Under the pieces are notes generated by a model. It was not told the DNA's origin and made no database searches. It worked only from the letters and a program-made list of their open reading frames with translations. Of a stretch of DNA of 64,000 nucleotides, positions 42,949 through 53,700 are shown piece after piece (within the stretch, counting starts at the first letter, position 1; each line of letters starts with the position of its first letter). The position numbers were made by a program, and so were the translations under genes. Source of the DNA: Pseudoalteromonas rubra (GTDB taxonomy: Bacteria; Pseudomonadota; Gammaproteobacteria; Enterobacterales; Alteromonadaceae); assembly GCF_005886805.2 (NCBI RefSeq), contig NZ_CP045430.1, positions 682,001 through 746,000 of the forward strand, given 5' to 3'.

Positions 42949-45336
42949 ATGTATGTCACCCATTTAAAAGGGTTTTCACTTTATTTACCAGTTCCTCTGT
43001 TATACCTGCTCTGCACATCCACAATGGCGCAAGATAAGCCCACTCAAAATGCAAAGGTAGTACAACTAGAGCGAATTACTGTGACGGCTAATCGCCGTAA
43101 ACAAGATTCACAGGCTGTCTCATCTTCAATGTCCGTATTAAGTGATGAAGACATGGAACGCGCAGGTATTATCAACATCACCAGATTAGATGGTCTCATT
43201 CCCGGATTACGCATCGGGCAGTCTGGAGCCGAAATACGCCCGGCGATGCGCGGGGCAAGAACCAACGAAGTAGGAGTATCTGGCCCTGGGATTGCCGAAC
43301 AAGTTGTCGGGATTTTTCAGGATGGAGTCTATGTACCAACAACCACGGCAGGCATAGGCGCTTACGTTGATATTGACCGGATAGAAGTCTTAAGGGGCCC
43401 TCAAGGTACTCTTTATGGCCGTAATACATTTGCGGGAAGTATTAACATCGTTAGTAAACAACCTGACTTTGAGTCACTGCAAGGCAGCATTAAATTGCTC
43501 AGAGGTAGCTACCACAGAAACCGCTATGAGGGAATGGTCAACCTGCCCATCAGCGGCTCACTTGCAACCCGGCTGGTCATGGTGACAGATCAGCACCAAG
43601 GCTTAATTGCCAACCATCATCTGCCAGGCCCGGAGGACGATCTCAGAGAGAAAAACTTATTTTACGCGCGCTGGATCTCCAAATTTCTGAATAACTCCGG
43701 TTTTCAGATGACCGCACGATTCGATTTCTCCAGTAAAGACGGCAACTCAGATGCGATTTGGGGCTATCAACAAATATATGGTTATCAGCTCAGTGAAACC
43801 GAGCCTGGTTCCGGCATTTTTCATCCTCAAGCCACTGTCACACCGGGCCACATTTATCAACCTGATAATGTCAGAAATGACGACACAGGCCCATATGATG
43901 TGTATCGCAACGCACTGTCTTTTAATAAGCAAAACGAGCTATCTGGCACCGTGCTGTTAGAGTGGCACGATGCGCTGACTCACTATAAATGGACCAGCAA
44001 CTACACCAAGTTTAGTGGTAAACAATTTTACGATAATGACTTCAGCGATGGCGGTACAGACAAAGTAGGTGGGTTCGGCCGTCAGGACGAACAATATAGC
44101 TGGTCCTCAGAACTGCAAGCGTCTTGTGCAACTGCAGGCCCGCTGTCCTGGATTGCTGGCCTGAACATATTTCATCAGGAAGCTGACTGGGCGTGGTTGT
44201 GGCACACAGACAACAATGGTGACGGTATTGCAGACAGCATTCATGTGCCATCCTGGGGCAACCCTGAGCATGACCCTCATATCACCCACTCAACAGCACT
44301 ATTTGGCCAACTAAGGTTTGCACTAAATGACAAGCTTCGTTTAATCGGCGGTTTACGTTACAACAAGGATAAGAAAGACTTCACAGGCAACCTGACCCCG
44401 CAATGGCAAAATTCAGCCTTGCTGTACAAAGCGGGGGTGGAACTTAAAGTCAACGAGGACGCATTGTATTACGCCAGCATTGCCAATGGCTATCGCACAG
44501 GAGGTGCCAATGATGCACGCGTGATCGAGCGTGGCGCAGACCCTTTTTACAACAATGAGCAGGTTGTTTCCTTTGAGTTAGGTATGAAGCATTCTCTCCT
44601 GGGAGGCGCAATGCAGTTGAATATATCCGCATATATGAATAAGTACAGCGATGTAAAAGCACAACTGTTTGCCATTGCCTGCAATGATGTTAACTCAGGC
44701 CATACGGTGACCCAATGCCTTACTGACGGCACCAGTACCACATTCGAATATTATGAAAACGGTGGAGATATAGCCTCTTTGGGCCTGGATCTAGCGCTGT
44801 TCTGGTTACCCATGGACGATATGCGCCTGTCCGCCAATATGACCTGGATTGATGCTCGATTCAGCGATGACTTTAAAGTTGGTAATGCGGCGCTTCGTCC
44901 GCTCCTTGGGCTTGGAAATCTGGATGGCAGGCAAGATATTAATGACCACACCAGCCAGTTTAGTTTTGCCCGCTGGCAACCAGCAATGACCTCAGAATAC
45001 ACGCTGGGGTTCAGTGCGCTCTATCATTTCTACCTGGATGAAGCGTCCTATTTAACACCGTATATCCAGCTCAGTTATAAAGACGACTACTACGCATTTG
45101 ATACCAACATCCCAGAAGTTAAAGTCAATGCTCATTTGATGGCCGATGTGCGTCTTATCTGGACCCTGAGTGACAGAACAGACATTCAGTTCTTTGTAGA
45201 AAACCTGACCAACCAAAATGTACTCAACCGTGCTGTTGTGCACTCTCAAATCGTTAATGGTTTGCCTGCCAATTCAATCCAGGCCAACTGGAACAATCCG
45301 AGGACATGGGGTGTTGTATATCGATATCAGTTTTAG
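42949..45336 (+). CDS. TonB-dependent outer-membrane receptor
   Basis: This 795-residue receptor has a signal peptide ending near STMA-Q, a TonB-box-like ERITVTA and a plug domain: MSVLSDEDMERAGIINITRL, GIFQDGVYVP and DRIEVLRGPQGTLYGRNTFA. A 22-strand-type barrel follows, ending in the aromatic WGVVYRYQF. It imports a ligand using TonB energy. The plug style (GRNTFAGSINIVSKQP) is of the substrate-diverse type common in marine bacteria, not a clear siderophore receptor. It is divergent from the prp regulator gene and may respond to the same regulator, which would link uptake to propionate-yielding substrates. The ligand is unknown. Confidence 0.93.
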   Translation: MYVTHLKGFSLYLPVPLLYLLCTSTMAQDKPTQNAKVVQLERITVTANRRKQDSQAVSSSMSVLSDEDMERAGIINITRLDGLIPGLRIGQSGAEIRPAMRGARTNEVGVSGPGIAEQVVGIFQDGVYVPTTTAGIGAYVDIDRIEVLRGPQGTLYGRNTFAGSINIVSKQPDFESLQGSIKLLRGSYHRNRYEGMVNLPISGSLATRLVMVTDQHQGLIANHHLPGPEDDLREKNLFYARWISKFLNNSGFQMTARFDFSSKDGNSDAIWGYQQIYGYQLSETEPGSGIFHPQATVTPGHIYQPDNVRNDDTGPYDVYRNALSFNKQNELSGTVLLEWHDALTHYKWTSNYTKFSGKQFYDNDFSDGGTDKVGGFGRQDEQYSWSSELQASCATAGPLSWIAGLNIFHQEADWAWLWHTDNNGDGIADSIHVPSWGNPEHDPHITHSTALFGQLRFALNDKLRLIGGLRYNKDKKDFTGNLTPQWQNSALLYKAGVELKVNEDALYYASIANGYRTGGANDARVIERGADPFYNNEQVVSFELGMKHSLLGGAMQLNISAYMNKYSDVKAQLFAIACNDVNSGHTVTQCLTDGTSTTFEYYENGGDIASLGLDLALFWLPMDDMRLSANMTWIDARFSDDFKVGNAALRPLLGLGNLDGRQDINDHTSQFSFARWQPAMTSEYTLGFSALYHFYLDEASYLTPYIQLSYKDDYYAFDTNIPEVKVNAHLMADVRLIWTLSDRTDIQFFVENLTNQNVLNRAVVHSQIVNGLPANSIQANWNNPRTWGVVYRYQF

Positions 45337-45359
45337 TACGCGCCGACAAAGGTGCGCAG

Positions 45360-46175
45360 CTACCGGCTATAACCTGCAATGATATTCGCCAGTATGCCAT
45401 TGCGTTTTGCCAACGCGATGACCTGATTAATCTCTGCCAATAGACTGGCACACCAGGAATGGCGAGATAATAATAAATGTACATCGAGCACGGCAACGGG
45501 GTGCGGCAAAGCAATAAACTCATCCTGCAAGCCACTTTTTTGCAAAAACAGCAAACCATCTTGATAATCCAGCACAAAGTAATCCGCAAGTCCTTCTATA
45601 AGTGGTCGCAGTACATTGACCTCAAAAGTGGCTTTATGCGCAGCGACACTAACGAAACTGGATTTGTTTTCGGCCACAAAACTATCAAATGCCTGGCCAT
45701 AGCTACCTCCGAGCGGTTTTAGCCCCACACGCCCCTTCAGGTGCTCAAGCTTCTCAAACACAAATGGCCTGTCTTTATGTACAAACACCCTGATCTCATT
45801 ACGGTAATAAGGTGCGCTGTACTGGAATAATGCGCTGCGCTGCTCGGTTTTGTAGGCGCCAGAGACAACATCAAGCTGCCCCACTTCCACCATTTTTAGT
45901 ACACGTTTCCAGGGTAAAGGCGGCGCGACCCATATTGGCAGATTTAACTGTTCGCCAATGTACTCGAGCAACTCAAACGAAACCCCCTCTGCTTGATCCG
46001 TTTGCTCATTGACATACCCAATAGGCCACCAACTTATCGGTCCACCCACCCTCAACTCCTGACAGCTCCCTGTCACGCTGGCACTCACTGCAAACCCACA
46101 TATTATTAGGGCCAAAAGTAAAATGACTCTGATATATTTCAGACAATAAGAAAAACGATTGAAACAGGCAGTCAA
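45360..46175 (-). CDS. Periplasmic solute-binding protein, family 3 (amino-acid type)
   Basis: This 271-residue protein has a signal peptide (hydrophobic VILLLALIICGFAVSASV) and the SBP_bac_3 layout: YVNEQTDQAEGVSFELLEYI, PLPWKRVLKMVEVGQLDVVSG, YSAPYYRNEIRVFV and a late LADYFVLDYQDGL. Such proteins bind amino acids or related solutes; stand-alone members are common in Pseudoalteromonas and Shewanella. No permease or ATPase gene lies nearby. It converges with the TonB receptor, with 23 bases between the stops. Confidence 0.87.
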   Translation of the reverse strand: MTACFNRFSYCLKYIRVILLLALIICGFAVSASVTGSCQELRVGGPISWWPIGYVNEQTDQAEGVSFELLEYIGEQLNLPIWVAPPLPWKRVLKMVEVGQLDVVSGAYKTEQRSALFQYSAPYYRNEIRVFVHKDRPFVFEKLEHLKGRVGLKPLGGSYGQAFDSFVAENKSSFVSVAAHKATFEVNVLRPLIEGLADYFVLDYQDGLLFLQKSGLQDEFIALPHPVAVLDVHLLLSRHSWCASLLAEINQVIALAKRNGILANIIAGYSR

Positions 46176-46609
46176 ACGGCACCACTGTGGAAGGTGAACA
46201 CATTCTAACCATAGACAGACAAAAGGTGATTATCCAGTATTACGCTTAGTTCAAAAGCCTTGCGCATCATCATAGAGCTAAACGTGAGGAATAATCTGAG
46301 GACAGGCTCGATGGCCTTATTTCAGTTGCTCTATGCTACATTTTAGCCCGCAGATTTGGCACATCTATTTTGCTCGCTACGGGGATTTCATTGCGCCAAA
46401 AGAAATTTGTTTAATTGAAGAAAAATACCCTGCTCTTATTATTGTGATAAAGTCCTCTGCATTAAAACTGTAATGCCTACTAATACTTAGGGTTTACAAT
46501 TTACTCGCGTCACAATGATATATAGTATAAAAAGGTACTTCACATTCTAGTGGACAAGAGTGTAAAATAGTTCTTGCAATAATCTAAATAAGTTAAGGGA
46601 AAAAACTTT
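46176..46609. other. Intergenic region between solute-binding protein and PKD lipoprotein
   Basis: These 434 AT-rich bases between divergent genes hold no gene. A possible promoter for the lipoprotein lies near 46500-46528 (TTTACT, then TATAGT/TAGTAT), with a leader of about 80 bases; the spacing is ambiguous. Confidence 0.6.
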
Positions 46610-48766
46610 ATGAATCTTAAGCTCCTACTCATTTCTGGGCTCGTGTTAATGAACACAGCCTGCTCCAGCGACGATAACACACCTGAACCTCAGCCAGATA
46701 ATAACGCTGGTGAAGAACAGAACCCGACTACTGACAAAGATACTGATAAAGACACCGATCAGGATGCGGATAAAGACACAGATCAGGATTCGGACAAAGA
46801 TACAGATACTGACCCAGTGCCAGATCCAGAGCTACCGGCATTGATATTTGACTTCTCTTCACAAGGCAAATTCAGCAGCATTACTGCAGATGTAGGGTCT
46901 CCTGTAACTTTTCAGGGAACACTGAATCGAGATGATAGCGACATTACCAGTTGCCAATTAGACTTTAATGGCGATGGTATTTTCGACCATGACCTGACCT
47001 CTTGCAGTGAGTTTACTGTCAATAATACGTATGACACACCAGGAGTCTATGCTGTTACCGCGAAAGCAAACTTTGCAGATGGTACAGCAGGCTCTCAGAT
47101 GCTTTTAGTTACGATCAACGGCAATATATCCTTAAGAGCACACGTGAGTGCGAACACGGCATCTTATGGTTACCTCGACACTGTGCAGGATATCAACAAA
47201 ATTATCATCGATGATGGCGCAACATTGCGTTTTGATATTACAAGTCAATTTGAACTGGCTAGCATCCTTGTATCTTACAACGGAAAACAAGTCGAAGTAG
47301 ATACCTCATCTAAGCGCTTCACCTTCCCTGCGTTCGAAATGCAAGAAGAGACTCACCTGCTGGCAACCATTAAAGATAAGAATGGCCAAACAGCTTTGCT
47401 GTCTTTACCTATGTACCCAAATAATCGACCTGTTGTTGAAGAGTTTACAATTAATGGGCAAGATCTCATTGCTGCGGACAATTTCACCATTGATGCGCAG
47501 AGCACTTTAGCCTTTGCTGCAAAGTGCAGTGATGATAACGGAGACTGCCGTTTATCGCTGAAACTCGAAGACGAAATTGTTCACACCTCGGACACTAATT
47601 CGCTGCAATATACTAAAGTACCACCTGTTACCGCTACCAAAGCGCACATTCAGGCAGAAGATGAACTGGGTTCTACCTCACTGAGTGCTGTCAACCTGCG
47701 ATTGATCAATAAAAATGACGCATGGGAAAAAGCAGCAGACTTCGACGCCAGCTCAGTACACTCAATGGATGGCAACTACATTTACTACTACAGACAAACG
47801 GAAGATTCACGTTTTATCTCACAGTTTAGTATTAGTGAAGCGCATTCGATTGATCTACTCAACGTTCCTCAAGGCTTTGAAGTGGACAGCACCATTGTTC
47901 GTAAAGACAATATGCTCTACTTCAGTATCTCTAATCAAACAGAGAAACAGTATACGACATATAAGGTAGATACGGCTGACTTAAGCGCAAACATCATCGC
48001 CAACTACTTCTTGACTTCTGCGTCTGACAACTACTTATTGCTCAGAACATCTCACGAGCAAAAAGAGAATGCACTGCCTTATCTGTATAGTATTTCCGAT
48101 GACGAACTTACCGCGTTAACTTGGCCTGACTACACCTACTGGTGCGATGCTTATAGCGATGGCTTTTTCGTGAATAATGCAGGTACGGTTTACTATCAAA
48201 ATAGCTGTCAACAATATGATGGAGCGCAAGTACGTCACTTTGAAAGCTTCAAATTTAAAGCCATTGGTGGTGAGTGGACTGATGTAGCACTTGACCTGTC
48301 GGGCGCACGTCGAATCGAGTTTATGGATGGCTACTATGTGGTCCTCACGTCTCCATTCGACCAATTTAGTACTGACCCGAATTACAGCTTGTACTTCTTT
48401 GATTCCGAGTCTCATGCACAACTGGCTGTAAGTAGCTATAACACCGGTAGTACTGACCTGAGCCACTATCACTCGCCTAATCGTCAGTGGTTTACTTTTG
48501 AACATGATGATAAAGTTTGGCGCTTCTCGAAGAGTAGTGGCTTAGAGCAAGTATCGCTTCTCAACGAACCGACCGCTCCGCTTGCAGCAGCAGACAATGG
48601 TGAGGTCGTTCTAAAATATAAAGCGCAAGAGAGCGATGGCTCATCCAGTTACTTTATTGTAAAAGACAACCAGAATCAGGTGTTCTCTGAAAATCTCGGC
48701 ACGCCACACAGCGTAGAAAATACCTGGCTGTGGATAACCGACAGAGCTATCTATACCAATAAATAG
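46610..48766 (+). CDS. PKD-type surface lipoprotein with Asp/Lys repeat
   Basis: This 718-residue protein begins MNLKLLLISGLVLMNTACSS, whose NTAC-S context fits a lipoprotein signal, though Asn at -3 is unusual. An acidic low-complexity stretch of TDKD/TDQD repeats (residues ~43-70) acts as a stalk. A PKD-like domain follows (~85-180: SPVTFQG, DFNGDGIFDHD, NTYDTPGVYAVTAKA). The remaining ~500 residues have a repeated pattern of aromatic strands (DGNYIYYYRQ, DNMLYFSISN, DGYYVVLTS) that suggests a beta-propeller. Function is unknown; it is probably anchored on the cell surface. It is a single-gene unit, closed by a strong terminator. Confidence 0.87.
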   Translation: MNLKLLLISGLVLMNTACSSDDNTPEPQPDNNAGEEQNPTTDKDTDKDTDQDADKDTDQDSDKDTDTDPVPDPELPALIFDFSSQGKFSSITADVGSPVTFQGTLNRDDSDITSCQLDFNGDGIFDHDLTSCSEFTVNNTYDTPGVYAVTAKANFADGTAGSQMLLVTINGNISLRAHVSANTASYGYLDTVQDINKIIIDDGATLRFDITSQFELASILVSYNGKQVEVDTSSKRFTFPAFEMQEETHLLATIKDKNGQTALLSLPMYPNNRPVVEEFTINGQDLIAADNFTIDAQSTLAFAAKCSDDNGDCRLSLKLEDEIVHTSDTNSLQYTKVPPVTATKAHIQAEDELGSTSLSAVNLRLINKNDAWEKAADFDASSVHSMDGNYIYYYRQTEDSRFISQFSISEAHSIDLLNVPQGFEVDSTIVRKDNMLYFSISNQTEKQYTTYKVDTADLSANIIANYFLTSASDNYLLLRTSHEQKENALPYLYSISDDELTALTWPDYTYWCDAYSDGFFVNNAGTVYYQNSCQQYDGAQVRHFESFKFKAIGGEWTDVALDLSGARRIEFMDGYYVVLTSPFDQFSTDPNYSLYFFDSESHAQLAVSSYNTGSTDLSHYHSPNRQWFTFEHDDKVWRFSKSSGLEQVSLLNEPTAPLAAADNGEVVLKYKAQESDGSSSYFIVKDNQNQVFSENLGTPHSVENTWLWITDRAIYTNK

Positions 48767-48794
48767 CCATGATTAGTACATACTAATTAGAATT

Positions 48795-48840
48795 AAGCGC
48801 GGCAGCTATCCTTTATAAGATCGCTGCCGCGCTTCATTTT
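48795..48840 (+). terminator. Rho-independent terminator after PKD lipoprotein
   Basis: A 12-bp perfect stem AAGCGCGGCAGC / GCTGCCGCGCTT with a 16-base loop is followed by CATTTT. It begins about 30 bases after the stop codon. Confidence 0.85.
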
Positions 48841-48958
48841 CAATCATTCGAATAACGCTCAAACGGTTGCACATCAGGTAAAACATTGGCCAATTTATAA
48901 TAGTTGCTTGACGTTAGGCACCAGCTCCACAGCAGACTGTTTAAGCCTCCAAGACACC

Positions 48959-49156
48959 TCATTGATAATGATAACGCTTCATCACATTTTCAACACTCAG
49001 GCTGCCACTTTTCACCGCATTGAAATCCCGTTCAGTAATTTGTTGAACGGTGGGGCGAGAGCCCTGTGCACCACTGTCATAACTGACAAAAAACTTGCGA
49101 TTTTCACGGACAACCATACAACTAACGCCTCTTATCTCTTCATAATCTAGTGCCAT
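48959..49156 (-). CDS. Small hypothetical protein (65 aa)
   Basis: This 65-residue soluble protein starts MALDYEEIRGVSCMVVREN and ends in VENVMKRYHYQ. The start at 49156 follows GGAG at about 10 bases; a frame-open ATG at 49177 lacks a ribosome site. The composition is protein-like (YEEI, FFVSYDSGAQ, QQITERDFNAV). I know no family or function. It is divergent from endonuclease V and alone on its strand here. Confidence 0.62.
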   Translation of the reverse strand: MALDYEEIRGVSCMVVRENRKFFVSYDSGAQGSRPTVQQITERDFNAVKSGSLSVENVMKRYHYQ

Positions 49157-49358
49157 AATTTTTGCTCCAAAAAACAAGTTCGTGAACTTTTAGCCTGAGC
49201 TAATTAGGCGCGCCTCGTGAAAGCCAATAACAGTCAGTTACCTATATCACTGCGTCGAAAACACTTTTTTACTCGACCCGTTTGTCCACTTTGCTCTATA
49301 AATAACAAACTAAGATACGTTAAAATTGCACAGTAATACAAAGAATAAGGTAGTTACA

Positions 49359-50033
49359 ATGCAAATTGAGTACCCCAGCTCTGAAACAGAAACTCAGGCA
49401 CTGCAAGAAACGCTCGCCACTCAGGTTATTTGTGAAGACAATTTTGAGTCCATCTCCACCATTGCAGGGACGGACGTGGCCTATGACGATGCGACAAATC
49501 AACTGGTTGGTGCCATTGTCGTGCTGGATGCCAATACACTGGACATCATTGAAACTCAGGTAGTCACCGAAAGTGTACGCTTTCCGTACATTCCCGGTTT
49601 GTTCTCATTCCGGGAGTTGCCCCCATTGCTATCTGCTTTCGAGCAGCTTACACATAAGCCAGATATGATAGTGTGTGATGGCCAGGGCCTGGCTCATCCA
49701 AGGCGCTTTGGGCTGGCCTGCCACCTCGGTGTAACCCTGGATATTCCAACCATAGGGTGTGGTAAAACACGACTCACAGGCACACACGAGGCCTTAATTG
49801 AAACGCGGGGGGCAAGCGCAAAGCTCATCGATAATGAGCAGATAATAGGGGAAGTGTTACGGACTCAGGACAACATTAAGCCTGTGTATGTCTCTGTCGG
49901 CCACAAAGTCAGTCTGAGCACAGCCAGAGACTGGATCCTCAAACTCACGCCAAAATACCGCCTGCCAGAAACAACCCGCCAGGCCGATCAACAAGTGAAT
50001 CGGGCGCTTAAAGCACTACAAGCACAAGGCTAA
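49359..50033 (+). CDS. nfi: Endonuclease V (deoxyinosine 3' endonuclease)
   Basis: This 224-residue DNA-repair enzyme nicks DNA near deoxyinosine. Family motifs are AGTDVAYDDATNQLVGAIVV (metal-binding Asp), VRFPYIPGLFSFRELPPLL (PYIPGxLxFRE signature), DMIVCDGQGLAHPRRFGLA (second Asp) and IGCGKTRL. The ATG at 49359 is preferred over a TTG at 49326 since AAGG lies upstream and homology begins there. It has no operon partner. An 8-bp hairpin at 50094-50115 may end the message. Confidence 0.95.
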   Translation: MQIEYPSSETETQALQETLATQVICEDNFESISTIAGTDVAYDDATNQLVGAIVVLDANTLDIIETQVVTESVRFPYIPGLFSFRELPPLLSAFEQLTHKPDMIVCDGQGLAHPRRFGLACHLGVTLDIPTIGCGKTRLTGTHEALIETRGASAKLIDNEQIIGEVLRTQDNIKPVYVSVGHKVSLSTARDWILKLTPKYRLPETTRQADQQVNRALKALQAQG

Positions 50034-50385
50034 CAAATGCGCCCTGCGCAATCAGAGACTGGCAGGGTATGGATTCGGCCCTTTGAGAATGGCAGAGCCT
50101 GGTGATACAGGCTCTTCCAACATTTAGATCATTTTAATGTGCGGTTATTAGTGAGACATTAGTGTGGAGAGCGACTTTTCAGCGCCGTGGCAAAACACCA
50201 TGTGCAATATTATTGGATTTAAAAACCTATCCGGCTGATCAGAACTCAACCCAACCCAAATAAAGGCTGATCTTCAGAATTCAACAAACATGCAACTATC
50301 AGGTCAAGTCTGAGCTAGCAAAGGATATTTATACTAAAGGTACACCCCTGAAAACAAAATGTACCTTCTGCATTTTAGGCTATGT
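50034..50385. other. Intergenic region between nfi and the split haemagglutinin locus
   Basis: This 352-base convergent interval contains no gene. An AGAGCCTG/CAGGCTCT hairpin with a 6-base loop at 50094-50115 is a weak terminator candidate for nfi; no T-run follows directly. Confidence 0.6.
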
Positions 50386-50775
50386 CTAAGCTTCGAAATG
50401 TTCCCTGAGACTTGGACTCTCGTCACAAGATGCTTGGACAATTAAATAACCATCGTGCTCTTTAACAAGAATGACCGGGTAATATTGGATGTCATAACTT
50501 CCATCCTCATGCTCAGTCACCTTAGAGAGATGGACTTCATTATCGATAAGCAGATCTGCTTTGCTATTCCTCCAGACAACAAGTTCCGTCAGTAGGGTTT
50601 GAAGTGCCTTATCTTGTTCACCAGGCTCATAATCAAAAGTAGATATAACTGGAAAACCATTATGATTCCCAAATATATCTAGTAAGCGATCCTCACCTTC
50701 TCTACCGAACCTTGCCCTTAAAACGCTACATGACTCAACTTCCATGAGCGATTTAATCAAGTCGTCAACTCTCAT
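50386..50775 (-). CDS. Immunity-type protein for the DUF637/toxin-21-like protein
   Basis: This 129-residue acidic cytoplasmic protein starts MRVDDLIKSLMEVESCSVLR; it has no signal peptide. The ATG at 50775 lies 9 bases after GGAG within the end of the toxin gene. A TTG at 50790 is a poorer start. It lies immediately after the toxin tail with a few bases between stop and start, the standard position of a CdiI-type immunity gene. No family is recognised. The absence of a leader agrees with a toxin acting in the cytoplasm. Confidence 0.78.
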   Translation of the reverse strand: MRVDDLIKSLMEVESCSVLRARFGREGEDRLLDIFGNHNGFPVISTFDYEPGEQDKALQTLLTELVVWRNSKADLLIDNEVHLSKVTEHEDGSYDIQYYPVILVKEHDGYLIVQASCDESPSLREHFEA

Positions 50776-50779
50776 TAAC

Positions 50780-53700
50780 CTAATCTCCAATCCATTTTAA
50801 GTCAGCATCGTAAGTTCCCATACGAGTTTTTCTACTTCCAAGTTCTTTTACTGATTTGGCCATTTTCCATACCCCACCATTATGTGCGCCATTGCCATCT
50901 CCGCTGCCCACATCACGTGATATATACAGCTTCTTCTTTTTGTTGAAGTAAACTACTTCACGATGAACTTTCTCATTAGTTTTTTCAAAACCAAGCTTTT
51001 TCGCCGCAGCTGTTGCTTCCTTTGTTGTTTTGTAAAAGACCTCCCCTCGCTTAGCCATCCTACGAGTATCAAGACCTGCTTCGACAATCTGCTCTTCCAT
51101 TGTTTTTCTAGAAGAACCCGATGCTCCATCAAGACGACCTTGGGCCATCGCATACAAGCTATCCGCAATTTTATCTTGTCCAACTGCTTTAAGCTTATCC
51201 AGGGCTTTTTCAAAAACTTTCGAGCCGGGAATCAACTGACTGATAGCCAGTCCTATTCCCATTGCGGTGAGCGTGTCTGCAAGAGCTTTATCTCCCGCTT
51301 CCGGACCGAAATCATCATAGACCTGAGCAACTTCAACAAAGTCATTAACTAGCAAAGCCGTGTCAATTAGCTTTAAAACAACAGGGATAAATATCAGGAA
51401 CAATGCATTATGTTCAGCTGCATTCGCGCCAGAACTAGAAGCTATATTGACATCGCCTCCAGCGGCAAATGCCGCTAAGCCAGCACCGAGTTTAGCAAGG
51501 TCAACACCCGCCGCTTTAAGCCTGTGTAACTCTTCGGTGATCGCAGGAGTACGGTCTAACAAGTAGTTTCTTTTCGCAACCTCGGCTTCTAAACCAACAA
51601 AATCTGAGTTGGCCAGCATGAGGTTAACTTCACCTTCCAACAACTTTGAAAGTTGCTGTTCTCGCTCTTCTATTTTCTTCTTTTGGGCATCGCCGATGAT
51701 TTCACCAACGACTGCTCCACCAGCACCTGAAGCACAGCTGACACCATTTGCTGTCGAACCGCTTGCCTCAGCCAAAGCTGCACCATAAATACACCCGGCT
51801 CCTGCATGTGCAATATAGCGAACTGCATCTGACCAATTATGTTCACTAGCCAAACCTTTGATCTCACTGGCCATATACTCGCCAAGCTGATCAACGCCAT
51901 ACTGCATCAATGAGGTTTTGAAAGAATCGCCAAAGCTTGTTCCGTTAATGGCTGCAGTTATACCTGCCCTTACCGTTGAAGTAACCACAGCCTGTGTTGC
52001 CTGATTAGCAATATCAATTGCCCACTCACTCGAGAAGAAGCGTGAACCTAGGTCAGCGTTAGCAAAGAACGATGAGCTTTTGAATACTTCACTATTAAGA
52101 ACACCCGCAGTTGCCATTGAAACGGCTAACGAACGCAGTCCCTCACTAGAGGTAATATTCTTTATGGCACCGTCGATACCTTCACCATTAGCAATACTTG
52201 TTGCAGCCTGTGTCGCTAACGCCAGGGCACCAGCCTGCATTGCAGCACCATTAACAAAACCAACAGCACCAATAGAACCACTAGTACCGATCAATTGAGC
52301 ACCAGCAGGTCCCATTGCAACCGACACTGCAATCGCTACAATCGCCATGGCCGCCGGGCTCAAACTGCTAGTCTTATCATGCTTATGAATTTCGACTAGT
52401 TTTTGATATACAAGATTAATATTTCCTGCAAATTCTGGATCATTGTGCAGGTCTGACATCCAACTTAGACTTTCGTTACCGCTAAATTTGTTTAGGGTCT
52501 GTTGGAGTGTCTCCCCCTCATACTGCCCCAGCTCAAGTGTCATACCGTGCGTTGCATGAACCTTAACACCACCAATGATCTCGTTATATACCGCGGTATC
52601 GACCGTATCCTGTATGGTTTCGGTCTTTATTTTCCATGTACCTTTTTTAACTCTATTGTAGAAATAATGATCCTGCTCTTTCGCCAGTAACAAGTTAACC
52701 TTGCCATTACGCGCATCAATAGTGGTACCAGTACCTGACGTGATTTGGGTTGCTTGTAACGTTACATCACCAAAGTCCGAGGCGATCATTACGCCTTTCC
52801 CTGCCTCAAGAGCTGAGCGGATAGCAATGGTCTGGAATTCCTGCTCTTCTTCCGTGGTTTTACCCCACTTGGCACTGGATTGCTTCTGGAACTGATTAAA
52901 TTCGTTAGAGATAAAGATACCCTGGCCAGCCAGAATCTCGATAACCCCTTCGTCAGCATGTAGCTCTGCGGCTTTGAGTTCTATCGCACCCGCTGCCATC
53001 AGATAAATACTGTCTTTTGCAGAGAGCTTAGTGGTTAGATGTTCTACCTCTGAGGCGCTTTCTTTAAAACCTTTATATTCTTTATTGCTTGAATAAGTGG
53101 TTTGTTGAGACTTTAAAATAATGTTGCCATCGGCACGTAAGCCAATGGTGTTGCCATTGATTTCTCCACCTTCAACAACTATGTCACCGTAACTTTGAAT
53201 ACGAATATTCTGACCATCTACGGAAGCAATTTGTCCGAGTCGGGTGCCCTGCCCATAAGCTGTGTTGTAACGGTGCAATACTGTTTTTTGTACGTACTGG
53301 CCAGCCACGATATCGACGTTTTGAGCCGCAGAAAGACGACCTGACAAATTTTGTAATGTGCCCCCCACAAATAGGTTTAAGTCGCCATCTGCGCGGATCT
53401 CTGCTTTGGGCATCACGGTAAGGTCTTTGGCCGTCTTTACAAAGGTGTCACGCTGAGTTTTAAGCGTACCACTATTAATTGTAATGCTTCTGAACTCAGC
53501 TCTTGAACCACCAAATTCTGTTACATGGCCATCAACTCTCTGATTATCAACGGTACTCTGAGTCAGGTGTACAACTGGCACCAATACCTTTTCGCCATTG
53601 ATAGTCTGAAGTTCTGGCCAGATGAAGTTTTTATTGAAGCTCTTCAGGTTATTTTCTGTAACTTTATCGCCAAACTTAGTCGCAGTTGACCCTGCAAATT

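Noticed and set aside
45337..45359. Shared terminator between the convergent TonB receptor and solute-binding protein genes
   Set aside because: Only a 4-bp GCGC/GCGC pairing is visible, too weak to call.
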